From the NCBI GenBank assembly GCA_964247055.1, contig OZ176056.1:2170001-2234000 (forward strand): a stretch of DNA of 64,000 bases, written 5' to 3'. Shown here one piece after another: positions 49,086 through 60,374 of the stretch. Source of the stretch: Paragordius varius (Eukaryota; Nematomorpha). A model generated the notes under the pieces. The model did not search any database and had not been told where the DNA came from. It saw only the letters and a program-made list of their open reading frames with translations. Position 1 is the first letter of the stretch; every line of letters begins with the position of its first letter. The translations under genes were made by a program, and so were the position numbers.

Positions 49086-50792
49086 ATGCAAAACACAATT
49101 GTGCTAAATTCTACCAAGGAACTTTCAAAAATATCAAGTTTTAATTTTCTTTTAATAATTACAGCTGCCATATTTGATGCCAAAACGATCAAAAATGCTT
49201 ATGATTTTGGATATCGTTCCTTCAGTACGACTTTTTAACATTTTTTAGTTATCGATGACTTCAATAATACATCGGTGTTTGTGAAAGATTCTGGAGTAAA
49301 TAGAGAAGATATAACAATAATTACACATATTGGTAAAATTTATAGCCTTATCATGTTTTATTAGAAATGACAGCAAATCACATAATGGAGTTAAAATCTG
49401 CCATTGCAAATAATTGTTTTGATTATATTGATATTTTGGTTGTGAATCATCCTCCTGAATCCACGAATCATAATTTCAAAGATAAATTTACACAATTGTG
49501 GAAAATTCTTGCCGACTTTAAAAATCAAAAATATATTTATGATTTGGGTTTGGCAAATTTTACCGACATTAAAATGATTGAATACATTTTGGAATGCGTT
49601 AAAAAGTTTGGGCGTACAGAATTCCCGAAACCCGTTGTGAATCAAGTGCAAATAAACCCCTTATCGTTTCCACAACAATTGGTTAAGTTTTGTCACGAAA
49701 AAGGGATACAAATTGCGACATGTGGTTTGTTCGGAGGTTAGTTTTTTTAAAAAATAATATTTGTTGCTAAAATTACGATGAAAATAATATTAGTGTGATT
49801 AGTGGTTTTATTATAAAATGTATTGAAAATAAATATACTTTGAAAATTTATTTCCGTAATTTTATTTTTAAACAATACATTGTTTAAATACCGCGGTATA
49901 AAATATTGGGTTTAGGGTTAACTTAAGATTACAAACCATATTTATCTTGCCATGGAAAATGATAATGACGTTGATATTAAAACCATAGTTTATTAGATTT
50001 TAAAACCAGAACGGAGCCTACTTTATATTATTTATAACTATAGGTTTTCTATTTTAGAAGTGTTCAAAATTAATTTTAAATTCTAAAAATTGTTATTTTT
50101 AACGATAGTTTTAATTTTTACTTATCTATTTATTTTTATATATAATTAGGGTCCTCCCATATAGCTCATATCATAAAATCTCCAGCTATTATTGATGTTT
50201 CAAATGACATTTTACAGACTATAGAACGGGATCAAACAAATACTAATGAATTTGCGGTCCCAAAAGACTCAAATAATACAGTATAAATTAAATTTTTAAT
50301 AGGCAAAATTTAATAGGTAAAGGACTTTCATTTTGTGTAAATCTTATTTTTAATCCATGTATCTTACTATATAACATATGTAATTAAAACCGACTTATCA
50401 TTAAATTGCGATATATTTACCAATTTAAATTTTTATTCCCTTTTATAATTGTAAGTAAAAGAGTATGGTGTTTATACATAAAAACTATTTGTTCCCTTAC
50501 TCTTTATATGTTTTGTCTTTCTATAGTATACTTAAATCTTTTTTACTGTAAGGTACAACAAGATGATAGCACATTTTTCACATATGACGCATTGACTGAG
50601 GACCAAAAGATGCAATTTAATGCTGAAGTTATAATACAATGGGCACTTCAACATGGCTTTCTTTTATGGTTAAATGCTCAGAATTTGCAACATCTAAAAA
50701 CCAATTTAAAAGACGTTCAATCGCCTTTTACCCTAAATCCGGAGGAAATGAAAAAATTGGATGAAATGCATAAAAGACATGATAGGACCTGA
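49086..50792 (+). CDS. Aldo-keto reductase family protein, likely pseudoenzyme
   Basis: Five exons (49,086-49,224; 49,249-49,332; 49,365-49,736; 50,150-50,280; 50,553-50,792) join in frame to 321 aa, the normal length for the family. Introns are 24, 32, 413 and 272 nt, all GT...AG. Family landmarks are TIVLNST (residues 4-10, first hairpin), IKNAYDFGYRSF (35-46), DSGVNREDITIITHI (60-74), NNCFDYIDILVVNHPP (90-105), YDLGLANFTDIKMIEY, KPVVNQVQINPLSFPQQL, GIQIATCGLFGG and, near the C-terminus, IIQWALQHGF and NPEEMKKLDEM. The catalytic tetrad is gone. Asp is replaced by Ile47 (Asp49 is near), the Tyr loop is shortened by about five residues and lacks Tyr, Lys is His73, and His is Asn102 (His103 is adjacent). 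Also lost are the GxGT turn and the IPKS cofactor motif (LLWLNA). It is probably a non-catalytic AKR-fold protein, as known for GCLM, but no direct GCLM match is claimed. Confidence 0.8.
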
Positions 50793-51560
50793 GTTATTTT
50801 GATATCGGCACAAATTTATATTTGTTAAACTTTTAATTTTTTGCATCAAATGACGAGAGATGTAAATTAGAAACAATTATATTTTTCTTAATTGTGTTCT
50901 AAGAACTTATTTTTTATGTTTTGTCATTATAATTTAATTTTTACTGTATGTCCCGCTTTATATCAGCAATGATTTGGAAAAATAGGGTTAAAATATGTAA
51001 ATAAAGTTTATTGTAAGATCCCCTAAATAATAAAGTTAAGATATATTTTTAGAACTTAAATATTTTATATAGCCAATATTATCGATGTTAACATTGATTT
51101 AAAATTATTCTAACTAGATACTCTCCAACCCCATATATCTCAATCATACATTTATAGGTTATTTGCAAAAAGTTAAATGATTTAAATATGTTTAACTTTT
51201 AGTTGATGTTTTTAATTAAATACACTTTTATTTCACATATATTACTTGTTAACTTTATATTATTTATAGTATATTTTAGCGAAATTTATCAATGAAATTA
51301 TATGATTAATTTATTGTGCATATATAAGAATAATTAAAAATTTGCAATCTCAAACACATTCCTTTCATTTATGCTCAAATATCACTGCCTCACTTTTGTA
51401 TATCAATCATCATAAATTATCTAATTTAATATGTATCTAAAATATTATTATAGCAAATCATGGAAAATTATTTTAAATATAAATTATTTAAGAATTTTAT
51501 TATATTTGCAACACAATAATAATTTAAAAGCCTTTTCCAATCTTATATATTTATTTATAA
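50793..51560. other. AT-rich spacer
   Basis: No gene recognised. An isolated TACAGT-MITE-like end (TTTTGTCATTATAATTT then TTTTTACTGTA) sits at about 50,917-50,948. Confidence 0.5.
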
Positions 51561-52694
51561 CACTGCTCAACAAGGTTTTGCACCACCCCATTATTTTTGC
51601 ATTTTCTGATACCTAATGGCATTGAAATGCCAAAACAAAAAAGAAAATTGAGGCCACCAATAAGATTTTTCCAAAATTTAATTTTAAATTTGTATTTAAT
51701 TCAAAAATATCAATCATTCCTCGTGTACATATGTTTAAATATTCAAACAAGCAAGTCGATACAAGTAATATTCCATGCATGGATAACAAATTCTAGGCAT
51801 TAAATAAGATACTAAACAAGCTAAGAGCCAAAGTATATAAAAATCTAAAAGGGGCTTATGTATAGTGTGATAGATATGGGCGGCTGCACAAGCTCTGCAT
51901 ATCCCCCAAGCGATCCTATAATTATGCCAGATATGCCAAAGATAACAAAAAGTAATCGTAAAGTCCGATAATAGAGACTTCCAATCAAAATCGTGGCAAA
52001 TTGAAATGTCAAATTAACCAATTTACAGAATAAAGTTAGATAAATTCTACAATTAAATTGAATATAAATTAGGTAAATACAAATGGTCCAACCCCATAAC
52101 AGTAAATTCTACTAAAAGTGGCTACACAACATCCATCTGAAATTCAAAATACAAAACAACCAATATTTTTAAAAAAATAAGGTATATCCACTAGGTATAA
52201 ATAAAGGATTTTTTATAAGAACCAACTCAAGAGAAAAAGTCTAATAAGTACTCGAAAGAACGAAATCTAACAAAAAAATATAGCCTATCTGAAAGCCGAA
52301 GGTTTAAACCATAGAATGCCTTTTTTAGTATTTTTTTAAAAAAATTTATATGTGTTAAAAATTCACTTGAAAAAAAAAAGACTAAATTTTGACGTTTAAG
52401 TCCGTACTATTTTTTTCTCTCTGATATTTAAATGACATATTTATATTCAAAATATATAGTTTAAAACGCTTTATTAAATGATATTAAGTTTATAATATAA
52501 TAACATTTTATTAGTTATATTTAATTTTCTCTCGATTTTCTCTTGTTTTTGAAAAATTGAAAAACCTGTAAAATAAAATTCTGATTGGCGGGATCAAAAT
52601 TTTTTTATAATTCGGTTCTAAAACACTGAAATTAGTCATAATTTAAAAAGTTTGAGTGGTGGTGCTTAAAAATGTCCAAATTTGTCGACTAGTG
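51561..52694 (-). mobile_element. CACTRG-ended DNA transposon, copy B
   Basis: A 1,134-bp copy of the element at 10,845-12,161 in opposite orientation. It starts CACTGCTCAACAAGGTTTTG and ends TTTGTCGACTAGTG. It aligns with copy A over both termini and much of the interior, including the hydrophobic coding-like segment (about 51,800-52,150 minus; here GSLYYRTL-like and LAYLA pieces with stops). Confidence 0.7.
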
Positions 52695-53095
52695 TAATTG
52701 ATTATAACAAATAAACAGTTACTTTTTTATTATTAATAAAAGGATGCAAAAAATAAAAATGCATTTTTTGCGTTTATATAGCTTAATATTGTGTGAAAAT
52801 GATTCTAATTCAAAAAACAGATAATTAAATTATAAATTAACATGAAGTAATATCAATATCATTTTTAAGTTTACAAATTACATATAGTATAAAAACGACA
52901 TAACACTGCCATAATATATCGATTAGGTAATAGAATATTTTTTAACATAAACATTTTCCCATAGGGTATTTGGTGAATATTAATTTATAAATTCAAGGTT
53001 TTTATAAAAATAATTGATTACATATTCAATATATTTAAAAATAATAAAATTATTTTTGCTTTAAAAATGTATTTCTTATAAAAAAAACTTTAGAT
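52695..53095. other. 5' region of the cysteine-rich gene
   Basis: AT-rich. The last ~130 bp (from about 52,965) are duplicated at about 57,440-57,564 upstream of the broken exon copy; TTCAAGGTTTTTATAAAA and its counterpart TCAAGGTTTTTTTAAAA mark the match. Confidence 0.5.
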
Positions 53096-53916
53096 ATGAA
53101 AAAATCTTTTCATAATAATTTTATTTTCATTTTTCTGTTATTAATTTTAATCCGTTTCGATGCGATTGACACACAAATTATATTTCAGCAACCTGCATTC
53201 GTAAATCCTTATGCCCCTATAAGTAACATAAACATTACGTTAAATTAATAACAATTCATTATATATATATCATAAAAAACTGATAATTCCAGAACATTTA
53301 AAATTCACCCTAAAAAAATTTGTATTTTCAAAAAATATTTTTTTATAATTTTTGATTTTTTGTAAAAGTAAGTCGTTGTTTAAATCAAAATAAGATGGAA
53401 ATAATGAAAAACTATGCCATAAATCAATATTAAGTTAAATTAGCCCAACGAAATTTTACGGGTAAATTGGAAATGTTTAAGGGTGAATTTGCAATGTTCA
53501 AGTTTCGAAGTGTTCAAGAGTGATATTGAAGTTTAAATGGTATTTATTAAAAAATCAACATATGAAATAATATTATTTATATAAGTTTGGTTAATTCATG
53601 TTTAATTTTTTAATAATGATTTGGGGAGAATTATTATTGAGTGCTATTCAATCAATAAGCAACAAAGAATTGATATTTAATTTTTTAACATAACACCATA
53701 TAAGCGAAAAACGCTAATTTAAATTGCGCACAATATGGTGCTCTTTTTGGGGAAAAGAATTTGTCATTTTCGATAAACAAAAATATTCCGTTACTGTTAT
53801 TACGCAAATAGCATAGGTGCAAAAAATTCCTTTATATCGTAAAAACTCTATTCTCATATCGCAAAATTTTGGTAGCCAGAAAATTTATTGCGTCCACAAA
53901 AATAAAATAACCTGTT

Positions 53917-53957
<41 letters not shown>

Positions 53958-56254
53958 TCTGATAGGAAAATGTATCAGGATAATCATAATGCTTTTGGAT
54001 TTGGTTATATGAAAATTTTATACACTTTTGTGTTAAGTACTCCATAGAATTGAGCACATTTTCGCAAAAAAATTTTTGGATGAAGGTTAATGCTTTATTT
54101 CAAAATACACTAAAACATATCATAAACTACCTATAACAAACATTATTTTAAATTTTTAGATGAAAGCTTGATCTAAGTTTTTTCGCTCTTCTGAAATAGG
54201 TTCTTTAAAAAATGCAAATGCCGCGATGGCGCGATAAAATTTTGACATCAAACGGTATTTAGTTTTTAAAATTAAATTTTTAGTAAATTTTGTTGAAACG
54301 GAGGTACTTAATCTTTTTTTAGGCATGGAAACGGTATCTCTTTTTTTCTATATAATTTGAGGATCTGAACATTTCTATAGCTTTAGAATGTTAATTTAGA
54401 GGTTTGTTTAGTTTTAAATGATGTTAAATTTTTATAAAATACTCAATTTATATTTGAGATAATATTAATGATGAACGATTTTTGAAACAAAATTCTGAGA
54501 TGATAGAAATATTCAGTATCATTAAATTATATAGAAAAGTGTTTTTATAATATCTAAAAGCGTTTTAATACTGTTTCCATCATGCTTAAAAATATGAAAT
54601 ACGCTTCAACAAAATTTTGCTAAACATTAATTTTTGTAAAAAATATGCCTTTTTAGAAAATATATGTTTAGATGTCAAAATTTAGCATATATTTTAAATT
54701 TTTAACGCAATCAGAGTATTTTGCGTTTATTTAAATAAAACCAGATCACTAAGAAGAGCGAAAAATTTTGGGTGAAGCCCACATTTAAAATATTTTAAAA
54801 ATATTGTTTTGCTTTTTATAGGTACTTTATGATATATTTTAGTGATTATTTTTGGAATGCACCATTTAGCTTTCATCAAAAAAATTTACAAAAAGCGTAC
54901 TTAAATTTTGCAATTTACCATGGAGCACCTACTACAAAAATGTAAAAAAGTTTTCTTATATAACTCCTATGGGCCAAAACCAAAAGCACCACCATAATCC
55001 TGATACATTTTCCTATCAGAATATATATATATCATCAGGTTTATTTTGTTATAATTCTCGATATATTGTATTACCAATCGGTCAAAAAGGTATGTATTGT
55101 ACCAATTTATACAAAATTTAAAAGGTTAGCACATACTTATACATTTTATGATACAGTTTATAAACAAGATTTGAATGTTTGTGTATTTTAAATATAATTT
55201 TTGACTTGTTAACAAGTCTTTAACAATTATTATTAACAACACCTACAATAATAGTAGTACAATTTATAAGAATTATCAGATCATTTCAAACAATACAAGT
55301 AACATATAAAGATAAATAAAAAAAATATATAAATTTTTATTTACAAAACTAGGGTGCCCTATTCCACAATGCCTTCCGCCATGCGCTTTATTTCGAACAG
55401 CCTCCTGTCCAATTTGTCAATGCCCCCGAGGTATGATTTGTCTTTTGTTTTGACCTGTTTTAAAAAACTTACCCTTCAACAGATAATGGTGAATTTCGAT
55501 TGAAATGATACGGCAAAAATGTAAAAATATAAAAACAAATAATATTTTTAAAAGACAGCCAACTGTTTTAACATTATTTTTTTATAGCTCATTTTTATTG
55601 GTCACAATCCATCATGTTTTGAATGTAATCAAATAATATATGTGGGAAAAATTAAGTTTTAAAAATGTATGGGTAGTCTTTATTATTTCCATGTTTTGTC
55701 TGTAAAATCTACTTTTTACTATATGGTTTTTTTATAATAATATCCTAGACAAAAAATTGAAATAAAAGTGAATTCATGATATGATAGATATATTTTTTAG
55801 TTTTGGTAACAATTTGTTAAAATGTTTTAAACCAGGGGTGTCCAACAGAATGGTTTCATGGGCCACATTTAAATAATATGTGATTTTTTTACTAATAATT
55901 TCTATCGTACTTAATTGGGAAAAAGTTCAAAAAATTGAAAGTTTTATCAGCCTATTTTTTACAAATTAGTGGTTTTGTCGTTTTTATTTGGGAATTGTCG
56001 TACAAAAATCGCGGACCCTGTTTTAAACTAAAATTTTTAATATGCTTTATCTTGTTTTTTAAATAAATTAATGATAGGATGCCCGCCCTGCCCACCTGGG
56101 TGCAGACCACGTTGGGGGCTTTTTGCGCTTCGATGTCCTAGATGCATATGTCCTGGACCAAGTACATTAATTTAAGAAATAAAGTTTTGCGAATATATTT
56201 TTTTGTTTGAAATATATATGTCTATATATATCTTCCTATTTAGTTTTATGGGGA
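53096..56254 (+). CDS. Secreted cysteine-rich protein, antistasin-like
   Basis: Three clear exons, all joined in phase 1, and a probable tiny last exon. Exon 1 (53,096-53,222) encodes a signal peptide, MKKSFHNN followed by FIFIFLLLILI and FDAID, then QQPAFVNPYAPI. Exon 2 (55,353-55,430) encodes CPIPQCLPPC, ALFRTAS and CPICQCPR. Exon 3 (56,078-56,161) encodes CPPCPPGCRPRWGLFALRC then PRCICPGP. The cysteine spacings (C-x4-C-x3-C-x7-C-x2-C-x-C and C-x2-C-x3-C-x10-C-x2-C-x-C) resemble antistasin-type protease-inhibitor domains. One domain per symmetrical phase-1 exon suggests exon duplication. An acceptor at 56,243 would add a few residues and a stop (ILWG); reading on from exon 3 also stops within four codons, so the product is about 100 aa. 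Introns are 2,130 and 647 nt and hold transposons. A secreted inhibitor or structural role is inference. Confidence 0.6.
53223..53880. other. Start of intron 1, MITE relic
   Basis: Within the first intron, 53,295-53,545 holds a decayed relative of the 14,751 MITE (AAATTCACCCTAAA at one side, GTTTAAGGGTGAATTTG and TTTAAATGGTAT at the other). Confidence 0.45.
53880..55070. mobile_element. 1.2-kb fold-back element inside intron 1
   Basis: The two halves are inverted copies over almost their whole length. Left-arm blocks TTCTGATAGGAAAATGTATC, AAGTACTCCATAG and TCTTCTGAAATAGG are mirrored by GATACATTTTCCTATCAGAA, CCATGGAGCACC and an AAGAAGAGCG-containing block. The centre is near 54,450. A (TA)n tract lies in the left arm (53,921-53,950). 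A single-arm relative lies at 19,590. It lies wholly within the first intron of the cysteine-rich gene. Confidence 0.75.
55490..55722. mobile_element. TACAGT-ended MITE, degenerate copy
   Basis: Intron 2 contains a weak copy with GATTGAAATGATACGGCAAA at the left and ATGTTTTGTCTGTAAAATC with TTTTTACTATA at the right, and the internal AAATATAAAAACAAA block. Its ends have drifted. Confidence 0.5.
55833..56020. mobile_element. hAT-like MITE in intron 2
   Basis: 188 bp. Left end CAGGGGTGTCCAACAGAAT, right end reverse-complementing to CAGGGTCCGCGATTTT. It ends 57 bp before exon 3 of the cysteine-rich gene. Confidence 0.65.
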
Positions 56255-56833
56255 TGAAACTACCTGGGAATGGTCCAAACATATTGGAAGAAAGGACAAA
56301 AATATTATTACGCACTTATAAGATGTCGATTGATTTAGTTTTAAATTAAATACATTTAAACATTATTACCTATTTATATGTTAGAGTTAAAGGACAGTCG
56401 TTAACAAAAGCTATTTTTCTCTTATTAACAATAGATACTTATGCAATATAATGTATAGGAGTTCTCCATTTTAATAAATTTTTAGCATTAAAATCTCTGT
56501 AAATTTAATTCACACTCTTTATTGTCACAATTACTAAAGTTTAAGAATCTTACATATATTAACTAATGCGCTTTGAACTCAAAAATAAATTAAAAATGAG
56601 CCAAGATTACTTAAACAAAATAACAACTCAATTAGAAATAAAATTTTAAACAAGAAAATGGGTTTTGGAACCAGAAACAGTTCTGATGATTTCTATTTTA
56701 GATGCACAAATGTGGTTCCCCATATGTTTTTTGATTAAAAGAAGCTAATAGATTGTTTCAGCTGCAATATAATTATTTTAGCATATTTGATCGCTATAGA
56801 TGAAAATCAAAAAAATCTCTAAAGCTTTTATTT
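56255..56833. other. AT-rich 3' region
   Basis: Follows the cysteine-rich gene. A short open stretch at 56,244-56,320 (YGDETTWEWSKHIGRKDK in another frame) is coding-like but out of phase with exon 3. No gene is called. Confidence 0.45.
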
Positions 56834-57101
56834 CAAGGGTGTTTAAAACGTGGCCCTCCACCATATTTCTGTAGCCCGCGAGAAATTTCAATAAAAAATT
56901 TTACTAAATCTAAGTAAAATTAATTTTCTGAATAAATATTTCAAATTTTGCCAATGAACTAGCAAAAAAAATTAAAAATGGTAGTTTTTACAATCTTTGG
57001 TTTAAAATCTAAAAAATATTTTTTATTATATTTTGCGACTGTGGCATGCCGGATTTTTTTTATTAAAAACTCGTGAAGCCATTTGTGTTGGACACCCCTC
57101 T
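56834..57101. mobile_element. hAT-like MITE
   Basis: 268 bp. Left CAAGGGTGTTTAAAACGTGG with CCCGCGAGAAATTT inside. The right end reverse-complements to AGAGGGGTGTCCAACACAAA followed by TGGCTTCACGAG. It matches the family at 14,457. Confidence 0.7.
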
Positions 57102-57439
57102 TTTAGTTACACGTTCCGATTAAAACGGTAAAAATTAATTATGTTTAGGGGAAATAAAAAGTGTTATATTGGTTTTTAAGAATTAAAAAATTTCATTTTA
57201 TTACCACATTTGCCAGTTTTTTAGATTATAAATATATGGGAAAGCACACCTAAATTATGTAATATGATTATTAAAATATCTGATTTACTGTTTCTAATTT
57301 ATAATGAATTGTCTGAAGATCGGGGCTTTAATGGCTAAATTTTATTTCAGTTTTGAATGTTAAACTACGGAGATGCTGACAAAACATTTTTAAGCTTATA
57401 TAAAATTTAAAAAAAAATTTACAATTTTTAAATACAAAG

Positions 57440-57688
57440 TTTATTTTCCATAGGTAATGTGCATAATTAATGAAATCAAGGTTTTTTTAAAACTAATTAA
57501 TTTTTGTTTCAAAAATTAGAAAAATTTATATTGAGATTCAAAATGTTTTCCCATAAAAATTGACATGAAAAAATTGTTTTATTATCGTAAGAAATTTATT
57601 TTAATCCTTCTTTTTGTCCATTTTTGTGCGATTGATTAACAATCCATATTTTAACAACCTGCATATGTTAACCCTTATGCCCCGATAA
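57440..57688 (+). pseudogene. Broken duplicate of the cysteine-rich gene's exon 1
   Basis: From the ATG at 57,565 this copies exon 1 of the gene at 53,096: MKKLFYYRKKFILILLFVHF then CAID, a stop, QSIF, a stop, and QPAYVNPYAPI with the same donor position (ATA-A, then GTACTT). Two in-frame TAA codons interrupt the signal-peptide exon. About 110 bp of upstream sequence is also duplicated. No cysteine-rich exons follow within the next 2 kb, so only the 5' end was copied or the rest was lost. Confidence 0.7.
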
Positions 57689-57994
57689 GTACTTTTATTA
57701 AGTTTTTATTCATTGTTCATTGCGACTATTAAATGACGTTGTAGTCTTCAGAGCTTTTAAGAGACCATTTTAAAAGTTGTTTTTGTTAAAATAATTATAC
57801 TTATATAATAAAAAAGTTTTTGTTTTTTAAAGTTTTTTAATTATACAGAGTAAATTTTACATAAATTTCAAATCCCAAAATAATAAAATATCAATATATA
57901 TATATAGCACATGTATTAAAAGCATTTAAAAATAAATTTTATGTTTTAAAACATATTATAATATGCCAGGTACTTAAGCGATTTAATTAAAATT
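57689..57994. other. AT-rich spacer
   Basis: No feature recognised. Confidence 0.5.
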
Positions 57995-58260
57995 TACAGT
58001 AAAAATTGAAATTATATGGACAAAACGTAAATATAAAAGACAACCATACTTTTTACATCTTTGATTTTAACTCATTGTTTTAAATTCTAAATAAAAATAG
58101 AGATATATATTGGTAACATAATCAATTATCTATTTTAGGCTTGTTATTAAATATTTAACTAGGATTAATTTAGATTTTAAAAATTATGGTTGCCTTTTAG
58201 AAAAAAGTATTTGTCTTTATATTTTAAAGTTTTGTCCCTATAATTTTAATTTTAACTGTA
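57995..58260. mobile_element. TACAGT-ended MITE, copy 3
   Basis: The best-preserved copy, 266 bp. Left TACAGTAAAAATTGAAATTA then TATGGACAAAAC; right GTTTTGTCCCTATAATTTTA then ATTTTAACTGTA. Both subterminal regions carry AAAGACAA or its complement. A (TA)n tract of about 22 bp follows directly, as if the insertion was at a TA repeat. Confidence 0.85.
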
Positions 58261-58519
58261 TATATATATATATATATATAATATATGCATTTGTTGGTGG
58301 TAAAAAATTGAGATGAAGCTTCAGAATATTATAATTTTCTATATTTTAACATCGTTCTGGGATACAATGATATCACAAAAACGGTTAAGAAGTGTTAATA
58401 TGTATAAAGTAAAAGGAGAAGTTTAAATTTTTTACGATTTTCAGGAAATATACAAATTAAAAATTTACTCAATTTAAACAAGCGTATTATTAGTTCAAAA
58501 AATAAGTTTCCTTTAACAC

Positions 58520-59046
58520 TTCGATTCAAAATGGGGTATCTAAATACCCCAGACTCATTTTGAGTTAGGATTTTTAAAAAACTACTGAAGGAAACGGTCC
58601 AAATTAAAGTTTATGCTTTTACCCTAATATAAATTATATAAATATGCCAAAATACCCAATTAAAATTTAGTTTTGAAAAAAAAGATCCATGTCAAACTAC
58701 TTCGACGCCAATATTACAAAATTTTTGCAAAATATCGTGGTCATTTAATTTTAAGGGTAAGATTTAAGCTAATTTATTTAAATTACATCTAACATTGGTT
58801 GAAATAGAAAAAGCGGTTTATTTTGTATTATTGTTCAATTTTACCATTGCACACATGTCAGTTTGACTAAATTTTTACCTTTCGGTTTTAGCTTAAATAA
58901 GTAACATCAAGTATTTTTGAAATTTTTCTTATATATTTTGGTTTATTATTGTTATATAAGTGCAATTTGCCATTTTAATACCTAACATATTTTTTAAAGA
59001 ATTTAAACAGGTCTAGGGTATTTAAATACCTCAATTTGAATCGAAT
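58520..59046 (+). mobile_element. Palindromic-TIR MITE, copy 2
   Basis: A 527-bp full-length relative of 41,662-42,190. The left end carries TTCGATTCAAAATGGGG and the palindrome GGGGTATCTAAATACCCC. The right end carries AGGGTATTTAAATACCTC and ends TTGAATCGAA. Confidence 0.85.
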
Positions 59047-59151
59047 GACTAAAATGAAGAGTGCACCATATGATGTTGCATAAAATATTCATAGACAACA
59101 GAGTTTAAATATCTATAAATAAAAAAAATATATCAAAAACTTAAAGACAAA

Positions 59152-60374
59152 GATTGTTTTTGTTTTTTATGTTAGTATTTCAGACATATAAGGTAAATTG
59201 CCGTTTTTAATAAATTAGTCAAATTTAATTTTTTTGTTTTTTTGGTTTTGCATTGTTAATTTAATTACTACATATTTTGGACATTTTAATAAATACAGGT
59301 AAAATTGCGGTATTAAATAAATTTATACAAATTTAAATTGTATTTAATATTTTTGACATACAATAATAAAGACAGGTAAAAGTCAAAGTTTTTCGGTTTT
59401 ATATGTAATTATAAATACCCACCAATAAAAATAATCTATATTCATATAAAACATCGCTGAAAATAACATTTTTGAATTTTTTATTGAAGAAAATATTTTT
59501 TTGCAAATTTAGTTGAATTTTATAAATTCATCCCAGAAAATGATGTTGATTGTAATTTTCTGAATTATTTATTCCTATCGATTTTTTGGCATCTCATAAT
59601 ATTAAATTTAAGTTATGATCACCATGAACGCACACCGCATCGTATATCAATATTAGAATTATCAAAATTACTTGTATTAATATCAATAAGATTACTAAAT
59701 TCAAACAATGCTTCCAACATTAATTTTTGACCTATATTATAATAATACATTTATATATAAATGTATTTATCTATGATCAAAAATTATTTCCCTATTTTTC
59801 ATAGCTTTTGAATGTCTTATAGAGGGTGATTAAAAAATATCGGTGAGTATATTTTGCGTGACTTAATTAGTAGTTTAAACCTCTAAAATTTTTGATTTAA
59901 ATATATTTATTGCATCTATACAGCGATGTTTTATGTGAATATATATTATTTTTATTGGTGGGTATTTATAATTACATATAAAACCGAAAAACATTGACTT
60001 TTACCTCTCTTTATTATTGTATGTCAAAAATATTAAAAACAATTTAAATTTGACTAAATTTATTAAATACCGCAATTTTTACCTGTATTTTTAAAAATGT
60101 CAAAAATATGTAATAATTAATTACAATTAACAATGCAAAACCAAAAAAAACAAAAAATAAATTTTTACTAAATTTATTAAAAACCGGAATTTTTACTTGT
60201 ATTTATTAAAATGTCATTATGTAGTAATTAATTACAAATAATAATGTTAAATAAGAAACAAAAAAATAAATTTGAAATTAATTAAAAACCGCAATTTTTA
60301 CCTGATTAAAATGTCTGAAATATTTAAAAAATTATTAATAATTAACAATGAAAAACATAAAAAACAAAAACAAT
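59152..60374. mobile_element. Inverted-repeat element with tandem subunits
   Basis: Two long arms, 59,152-59,460 and 59,926-60,374, are inverted relative to each other and separated by about 465 bp. Each arm is built of ~110-bp subunits containing ACCGCAATTTTTACCTG (or complement), an AATTAATTAC-like block and TTTGGTTTTGCATTG. The inner ends share TAAATACCCACCAATAAAAA. The right arm runs into the 5' part of the LINE below. No transposase recognised. Confidence 0.7.

Noticed and set aside
49165-49188. A 25-nt intron (GT at 49,140 to AG at 49,164) inside reductase exon 1
   Set aside because: Possible by GT...AG ends, but removing it shortens the N-terminal region by about eight residues relative to the family and is not needed for frame.
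48968-49192. Minus-strand open frame through the reductase exon 1 region
   Set aside because: It is antisense to the exon carrying the TIVLNST and IKNAYDFGYR family motifs and shows no motif of its own.
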